This document shows positions 25,501 through 34,500 of a stretch of DNA of 64,000 bases, one piece after another; the first letter of the stretch is position 1, and each line of letters begins with the position of its first letter. A program made the position numbers and the translations under genes. The notes beneath the pieces were generated by a model. The model was not told where the DNA came from and did not search any database. It saw only the letters and a program-made list of their open reading frames with translations. This DNA comes from Leadbetterella sp040829825 (lineage in GTDB: Bacteria > Bacteroidota > Bacteroidia > Cytophagales > Spirosomataceae). The stretch is from the NCBI RefSeq assembly GCF_040829825.1, contig NZ_JBFOLH010000013.1. The stretch is one strand, 5' to 3'.

Positions 25501-28500
25501 TATACACCGCTACCGAACCGGGAAGATACCATTATACAGCCGGAACCGGCGACCAGTGCGACGGCATCCTGTGCTGCCCGATTGAAATTACCCGTTATCC
25601 CGGATTTGTGGCTACGGCTGTAGCGGGAGTCCTGGATTGTAAGAAAGGGCCTTTGGTGCCGGTAACCATAAGCGTTACCGGGGGCACTGCGCCGTTTGCT
25701 TACAGCATGGATGGAATTACCTATATCTCTGCTGCGGTATTCCAGGTAGGTTCAGGAACACACAAATTCTATGTTAAAGATGGGAACGGATGTGTTAATG
25801 AGACCAACGCTGTAGTAGTTCCTGAAATAGTATTGCCTAAAGCACCGATCGTGACCGTGAACAAAACCATGGTTTGTGGTAATGAGCTGGCTACTTTAAC
25901 GGCAGCTTGTGCAGTAGGGGAGACTATCCAGTGGAATAACGGCATGATAGGGATTACTATCCAGGTAGGAGTCGGAACATATACCGCCATTTGCAGCGAT
26001 AAATGCGGAGAATCTCCTGCATCTGCACCGGTAACGATCACCAACAAACCTGTACCGGATGCTCCTATTGTGGGCACCGACAAAACCTTTCTTTGCGGTA
26101 CAGAGCTGGCAACACTGAGCGGCAACTGTGCTGTAGGCCAGGTGATCGAGTGGAATAACGGCAAAACCGGTATCACGATCCAGGTTGGTATTGGAGTGTA
26201 TACCGCAGTTTGTAAAGATGAGTGTGGAAAATCTGTGGATTCAAGACAAATAACCATTACCAAAGACAAAGTGCCTGGTCCGCCGGAGGTAACCACCAAC
26301 AAGTCGTCGGTTTGTGGAGATGAAAAAGCTACCCTGGGCGCAGAATGTGCGGTAGGAAGCTACGTGGTGTGGAATACCCATGAAGTAGGCAACATGATCC
26401 AGGTGGGTGCAGGAATTTATACCGCAGTTTGTAAAAATGATTGTGGTGAATCGGAGAGCTCAGGACATATAACCATTAATAAAGGAGAGAATCCCGCTCC
26501 GCCTATACTCAAACCATCCAAGGTGTTTGTATGCGGGGATGAGAAAGCTTCTATCACGGCCACCTGCCCGATCGGAACAACCGTTTTGTGGAGCAACAAA
26601 CAGGGTGGAGAAACTATATACGTAGGTGAAGGGGTTTACCGTGCAGTATGTGTGAACAGCTGTGGCCAATCTGAAGAATCGATCCCGGTAATTATCAGTA
26701 AGGACAAAGCTCCTGACGCACCGCTGGTAACGACCGATAAAACTACGGTTTGTGGTAACGAGAAGGCGAAGCTTTATGCCCATTGTGAATCAGGTATCGT
26801 GGATTGGGGCAACGGTTCTTTTGGGAATGAAATCGAAGTGGGCGAGGGTACTTACTCGGCTAAATGCTCTAACAGTTGCGGCGTGTCGGTATCTTCTATG
26901 CCAATCACGATCTCCAGGGGTGGAGCACCGGATAAGCCGACCATTTTCGCTGAAAAAACCAATGTGTGCGGTGACGAGCTGGTGAAGCTTGTAGCTTACT
27001 GTGCTTCAGGTACCATAACATGGAACGGCGTAACCGGGTATAATTCTACGGTTTATGTAGGTCAGGGTATTTATTCAGCTACATGTACCAATGCCTGTGG
27101 AACCTCAGCGGCTTCTGAAAAGGTAGTTATTACCAAGGGAGGAGTACCGGCCAAACCTATTGTCAGTGCAGATGTAACCAGTGTGTGTGGTGAAGAGAAA
27201 GCCACATTGACCGGTAGCTGTCCTACAGGCGGAGTACTGACCTGGAATGACGGCAGCACCGGCAGCCCGATCCAGGTGGGTGTTGGCTTCTATATTGCTA
27301 CCTGTGTGAGTGCCTGCGGTACTTCTGCAGCAGCAGACAGGATTGCCATAGAACCGGGTGTAAAACCGACCCGGCCAACCATCGTTACCAATAAAACTAC
27401 CCTTTGCGAAGGGGAAGTGGCTACATTGAGCGGCTCATGCTTATTTGGTGAGCTGAAATGGAGTAACGGCCTTACCGGTACTTCAATACAGGTGAGTGTA
27501 GCGGGGTCGTATACTGCCGTTTGTGTTAACAGCTGCGGTACTTCAGATGCCTCCAGCACAATACTCATCAACAAAGGGCCGGTACCGACACAACCGGTTA
27601 TACAGACCAATAAACTTACAGTTTGTGGTACAGATAAAGCTATGCTGACCGGTTCCTGCCCTACAGGCGGAACCCTGAAATGGAACAACGGCAGCACGGG
27701 CAGCCCGATCCTGGTGGGAGTAGGAACCTATACGGCTACCTGTGTGAACAGCTGCGGCGTGTCAATAGAGTCAGCACCGGTAACCATTGGTAACGGCGCT
27801 ACGCCTTCAGCACCGGTCATTACACCAGTTCAGGCCTATGTATGTGATAACGATAAAACTACGCTTACAGCGACCTGTGCCAGCGGAACAGTCAGATGGA
27901 ATACGAATGCAACTACGGCTTCGATCAGCGTAGGTGCCGGAAGCTATTCTGCCGTTTGTGTAAGCGACTGCGGAGCTTCGGCCTCTTCTGTATCCGTAAC
28001 GGTTGAGCAGAAACATAAGCCGGTACCGCCGATAATTGTGGTGGCAGATAACAGCATCTGTGATAATACTACTACTACCCTGACGGCTACATGTCCTGAA
28101 GGAAGTACCGTAGTGTGGGACAACGGCTCAACCGGGAATAAACGGATAGCCGGACCGGGGAAATATACGGCTACCTGTGTCAACGAATGCGGAAGCTCGC
28201 AGACACCGATTCCGGTAGAAATTTATGGATTGCCGGCGCCGAAAGCACCTGTTCTGACCGCAAGCAAGACCGTACTTTGCGGTACAGAGATGGCTACTCT
28301 TACAGCGACCTGTACCAGCGGAACTGTACAGTGGAACGACAATACCACGGCTAACCCGAGACAAGTGGGAGCCGGAACATACACCGCAACCTGTGTAAGC
28401 AGCTGCGGAACTTCAGTAGCTTCAACACCGGTAACGATCACTACCCAGCCAGCACCGACTGCGCCACAGATCACCGCCAACAAGCTGAGCGTATGTGGTG

Positions 28501-31500
28501 ATGAGAAAGCGACTCTGACCGGTAGCTGTCCTACAGGCGGAGTGCTGACCTGGAATAACAGCAGCACGGGCAGTCCTATCCTGGTAGGAGCCGGAACGTA
28601 TACCGCAACCTGTGTAAGCAGCTGTGGAACCTCACCGGCTTCAACACCGGTGGTGATCGGCAGCGGAAGCACACCAACAGCACCGTCAATAGTGGCAAGC
28701 AAGACCACACTTTGCGGTACAGAGATGGCTACCCTTACAGCGACCTGCACCAGCGGAACTGTACAGTGGAACGACAATACCACGGCTAACCCGAGACAAG
28801 TGGGCGCCGGAACATACACCGCAACCTGTGTAAGCAGCTGCGGAACTTCAGTAGCTTCAACACCGGTAGTGATCACTACCCAGCCTGCACCGACTGCACC
28901 ACAGATCACAGCCAACAAGCTGAGCGTATGTGGTGATGAGAAAGCCACCCTGACCGGTAGCTGTCCTACAGGCGGAGTGCTGACCTGGAATGACGGCAGC
29001 ACGGGCAGTCCTATCCTGGTAGGTGCCGGTACTTACACAGCAACGTGTGTAAGCAGCTGTGGAACTTCAGTAGCTTCTACACCGGTGGTGATTACCACCC
29101 AGCCTGCACCAACAGCACCGTCAATAGTGGCAAGCAAGACCACACTTTGCGGTACAGAGATGGCTACCCTTACAGCGACCTGCACCAGCGGAACTGTACA
29201 GTGGAACGACAATACCACGGCTAACCCGAGACAAGTGGGCGCCGGAACGTATACAGCAACGTGTGTAAGCAGCTGCGGAACTTCAGTAGCTTCTACACCG
29301 GTAGTGATCACTACCCAGCCTGCACCGACTGCACCACAAATCACCGCCAACAAGCTGAGCGTATGTGGTGATGAGAAAGCGACCCTGACCGGTAGCTGTC
29401 CTACAGGCGGAGTGCTGACCTGGAATAACAGCAGCACGGGCAGCCCGATCCTGGTAGGCCCTGGCACGTATACCGCAACCTGTGTAAGCAGTTGTGGAAC
29501 TTCACCGGCTTCAATACCAGTGGTGATCACCAGCCAGCCAGCGCCGACAGCACCGTCAATAGTGGCAAGCAAGACCACACTTTGCGGTACAGAGATGGCT
29601 ACCCTTACAGCGACCTGCACCAGCGGAACTGTACAGTGGAACGACAATACCACGGCTAACCCAAGACAAGTAGGCGCCGGAACGTATACAGCAACGTGTG
29701 TAAGCAGTTGCGGAACTTCAGTAGCTTCAACACCGGTAACGATCACTACCCAGCCTGCACCGACTGCGCCACAGATCACCGCCAACAAGCTGAGCGTATG
29801 TGGTGATGAGAAAGCGACCCTGACCGGTAGCTGTCCTACAGGCGGAGTGCTGACCTGGAATGACGGCAGCACGGGCAGTCCTATCCTGGTAGGTGCTGGT
29901 ACTTACACAGCAACGTGTGTAAGCAGCTGTGGAACTTCAGTAGCTTCAACACCGGTGGTGATTACCACCCAGCCTGCACCAACAGCACCGTCAATAGTGG
30001 CAAGCAAGACCACACTTTGCGGTACAGAGATGGCTACCCTTACAGCGACCTGCACCAGCGGAACTGTACAGTGGAACGACAATACCACGGCTAACCCGAG
30101 ACAAGTGGGCGCCGGAACGTATACAGCAACGTGTGTAAGCAGCTGCGGAACTTCAGTAGCTTCTACACCGGTAGTGATCACTACCCAGCCTGCACCGACT
30201 GCACCACAGATCACCGCCAACAAGCTGAGCGTATGTGGTGATGAGAAAGCGACCCTGACCGGTAGCTGTCCTACAGGCGGAGTGCTGACCTGGAATAACA
30301 GCAGCACGGGCAGCCCGATCCTGGTAGGCCCTGGCACGTATACCGCAACGTGTGTAAGCAGTTGTGGAACTTCACCGGCTTCAACACCAGTGGTGATCAC
30401 CAGCCAGCCAGCGCCAACAGCACCACAGATCGCGGCGAACAAAACGAGCGTGTGTGGTGACGAGAAAGCTACTCTTACGGCTACCTGCACCAGCGGAACT
30501 GTACAGTGGAACGACAATACCACGGCTAACCCGAGACAAGTGGGCGCCGGAACGTATACAGCAACGTGTGTAAGCAGCTGCGGAACTTCAGTAGCTTCAA
30601 CACCGGTAACGATCACTACCCAGCCTGCACCGACAGCACCACAGATCACCGCCAACAAGCTGAGCGTGTGTGGTGATGAGAAAGCGACCCTGACCGGTAG
30701 CTGTCCTACAGGCGGAGTGCTGACCTGGAATAACAGCAGCACGGGCAGCCCGATCCTGGTAGGCCCTGGTACGTACACCGCAACGTGTGTAAGCAGCTGT
30801 GGAACCTCACCGGCTTCAACACCGGTGGTGATCACCAGCCAGCCAGCGCCGACAGCACCGCAGATTACAGCAAACAAAACAAGCGTATGCGGTGACGAGA
30901 AAGCCACTCTTACGGCTACCTGCGCCAGCGGTACTGTACAATGGAACGATAATAATACCACGGCTAACCCGAGACAAGTAGGCGCCGGCACGTATACAGC
31001 AACGTGTGTGACTTCGTGCGGAGCTTCACCGGCCTCAACACCGGTAGTGATCGGCACGGGCAGCACACCGGCAGCACCGGTCGTAGCAGCAGAAAAGACC
31101 ACTGTTTGTGAGGGTGAGACTACCCTGCTTACTGCAGCTTGCGCTACCGGCACCGTACAGTGGAACGACAATACCACGGCTAACCCAAGACAAGTGGGCG
31201 CCGGAACCTATACGGCCGTCTGCGTGACTTCGTGCGGTAACTCACCGGCTTCAACACCGGTAGTAATTACCAAAGGAAGCAAGCCGGCTGCTCCAACCGT
31301 AACCACCAGTGTGACTACGGTGTGTGATAATGAAACGGCTACCCTGACCGCTACCTGCGCTACAGGAACCGTATTGTGGAACGACAATGTAACGGCTAAC
31401 CCGAGACAAGCGGGAGCCGGTACCTATACCGCAGTTTGTGTAAATGCCTGCGGTGGTTCGGCTAACTCCAATACAGTGGTGATCAACCGCGGACCGGTAC

Positions 31501-34500
31501 CTTCGAAACCTACTGTACAAACCAACCGGAATACGGTATGTGGTACAGAGAAAGCTACCCTGACCGCCACCTGTGCTACCGGCGGAACCCTGACCTGGAA
31601 CACCGGTCAGACCGGTAGCCCGGTACTGGTAGGAGTAGGCACTTATACAGCTACCTGTGTGAATGCCTGTGGTTCATCAGAAGCATCTGCACCAATCGTA
31701 ATTGGTGACGGAAGCAAGCCGGATGCACCTGTGCTTACTACCAGCAAGTCGGTTCTCTGCGGCAGTGAAACCGCTACCTTAACCGCTACAGGTTGTGCGG
31801 GCGGAACGATCCACTGGTCGAACGGCGGAACCGGTACCACGCAGGTGGTAACTGCCGGAACGTATACGGCTACCTGTGTGACCGTGTGTGGTACATCAGC
31901 GGTTTCAGCTGCGGTGACCATTACACAGGAGAGCGCACCGGCTAACTTTACCATAGCAACCAGCACGGCTAAAGTGTGTGGCACAGAAAAAGCTACCCTG
32001 ACCGCCACCGGTTGTGAAGGTGGAACCGTAACCTGGTCAACCGGTGCTAAAGGAAACAGCCTACAGGCAGGTGCCGGAACATACACCGCTACCTGTACTA
32101 CCAGCTGCGGAGGCACCGTATCAGCAGGACCGCTGGTTATCGGCCAGGAAAATGCACCGGTAGCGCCATCGGTTACTACCAATAAAGGAGCCGTTTGTGG
32201 TGATGAAAAAGCTACACTGACCGCCACCGGCTGTACAGGAACCCTGACCTGGTACAAACCGGGAACAACCGCACCGGTTACGATCGGGAACGGTGCAACG
32301 GTGCAGGTGGGAGCAGGTACGTATACCGCTACCTGTACAACCAGCTGCGGAACCTCTCCGGCCTCTAACCCGGTAACCATCGGAACCTCTGTGAAACCGG
32401 CGGCTCCATCGGTAAGTGCCGACAAGGCTACCGTATGTGAAAGCGAGAAAGCTACGCTGACCGCCAGCGGCTGTGCCGGAACCGTGACCTGGTCGAACAG
32501 TGCCACCGGCACCAGCATCCAGGCAGGCGCGGGTACCTATACCGCCACGTGTACTACAGAATGCGGAACGTCATCGTCTTCGCTGCCTGTAACCATCGGA
32601 ACTTCTGTGAAACCGGCAGCTCCGTCTGTAAGTGCAGACAAGCTAACGGTATGTGATAATGAGAAAGCCACGCTGACCGCCAGCGGCTGTGCCGGAACCG
32701 TGACCTGGTCGAACAGCGCCACCGGTACCAGCATCCAGGCAGGAGCAGGTACGTATACCGCCACCTGTACCACCAGCTGCGGAACATCAGTGGCTTCGGC
32801 TCCGGTAACTATCGGAACCTCGGCTAAGCCGGCGGCTCCGTCGGTAAGTGCCGACAAGGCTACTGTATGTGAGAACGAAAAAGCTACGTTGACCGCTACC
32901 GGCTGTGCCGGAACGATTACCTGGTCAACCGGCCAGACCGTGAGCGTGATCCAGGTAGGCGCAGGTACCTATACCGCTACCTGTACCACCGGCTGCGGAA
33001 CATCTGCAGCATCGGTACCGGTAACTATCGGAACGTCGGATAAACCGGCAGCTCCGTCGGTAAATGCCGACAAGGCTACCGTATGTGAAGGTGAGAAAGC
33101 CACCCTGACGGCTACCGGCTGTGCCGGAACGGTTACCTGGTCAACCGGCCAGACCGTGAGCGTGATCCAGGCAGGCGCAGGTACGTATACCGCTACCTGT
33201 ACCACCAGCTGCGGAACGTCAGCAGCCTCGGCACCGGTAACCGTAGGAACATCGGATAAACCGGCAGCTCCGTCTGTGAGTGCAGACAAGGCTACCGTAT
33301 GTGAAAGTNNNNNNNNNNNNNNNNNNNNNNNNNNNNNNNNNNNNNNNNNNNNNNNNNNNNNNNNNNNNNNNNNNNNNNNNNNNNNNNNNNNNNNNNNNNN
33401 NNNNTCGGCACCGGTAACCGTAGGAACATCGGATAAACCGGCAGCTCCGTCTGTGAGTGCAGACAAGGCTACCGTATGTGAAAGTGAGAGAGCTACCCTG
33501 ACGGCTACCGGCTGTACCGGAACCGTAACCTGGTCAAACAGTGCCACCGGCACCAGCATCCAGGCAGGAGCAGGCACCTATACGGCTACCTGTACCACCA
33601 GCTGCGGAACATCAGCAGCCTCGGCACCGGTAACCGTAGGAACATCGGATAAACCGGCAGCTCCGTCTGTGAGTGCAGACAAGGCTACCGTATGTGAAAG
33701 CGAGAGAGCTACCCTGACGGCTACCGGCTGTGCCGGAACCGTAACCTGGTCAAACAGTGCCACCGGCACCAGCATCCAGGCAGGAGCAGGCACCTATACG
33801 GCTACCTGTACCACCAGCTGCGGAACATCAGCAGCCTCGGCACCGGTAAGCATCGGAACGTCAGATAAGCCGGCTGCTCCATCGGTAAGCACAGATAAGT
33901 CTACCGTATGTGAGAGCGAAGTGGCTACCCTGACGGCCAGCGGCTGTGCGGGAACCGTGACCTGGTCAAACAGTGCCACCGGCACCAGCATCCAGGTAGG
34001 AGCGGGTACCTATACCGCTACCTGTACAACAGGCTGTGGTACATCAGAGATTTCTTCTCCGGTAACCATCGGTACCTCGGAAAGACCGGCTAAACCGGTA
34101 ATTACCGCCAGCGGTTCTTCCGTATGCGGTACAGAGCAAGTTACCCTTACCGCCAGCGGCTGTTCAGGAACCGTGACCTGGTCTAACGGTGCCACCGGCA
34201 CCAGCATCCAGGCAGGAGCAGGTACCTATACCGCTACCTGTACCACCGGCTGCGGAACGTCAGATGCCGCTACCATCACCATCTCTGAAGGTGGCTCACC
34301 GGAACCTCCGGTAGTAACGGCCGATAAAGGCTCGATATGCGGAAGCGAGAAAGCTACCCTGACCGCTACCGGCTGTGTGGGTGGAGTGATTCGCTGGTCA
34401 ACCGGGGAAACCGGCTTCCAGATCCAGGTAGGTACAGGCGTATATACCGCCACCTGTGTGGATGCCTGTGGTAATGAGTCGATCGCATGTATCGCCGTAG

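Noticed and set aside
28223..31177. Long minus-strand open frames (up to 424 codons) opposite the giant adhesin gene
   Set aside because: They repeat with the same period as the adhesin modules, are stop-free only because of the biased repeat sequence, and give low-complexity Val/Pro-rich products with no start signals.
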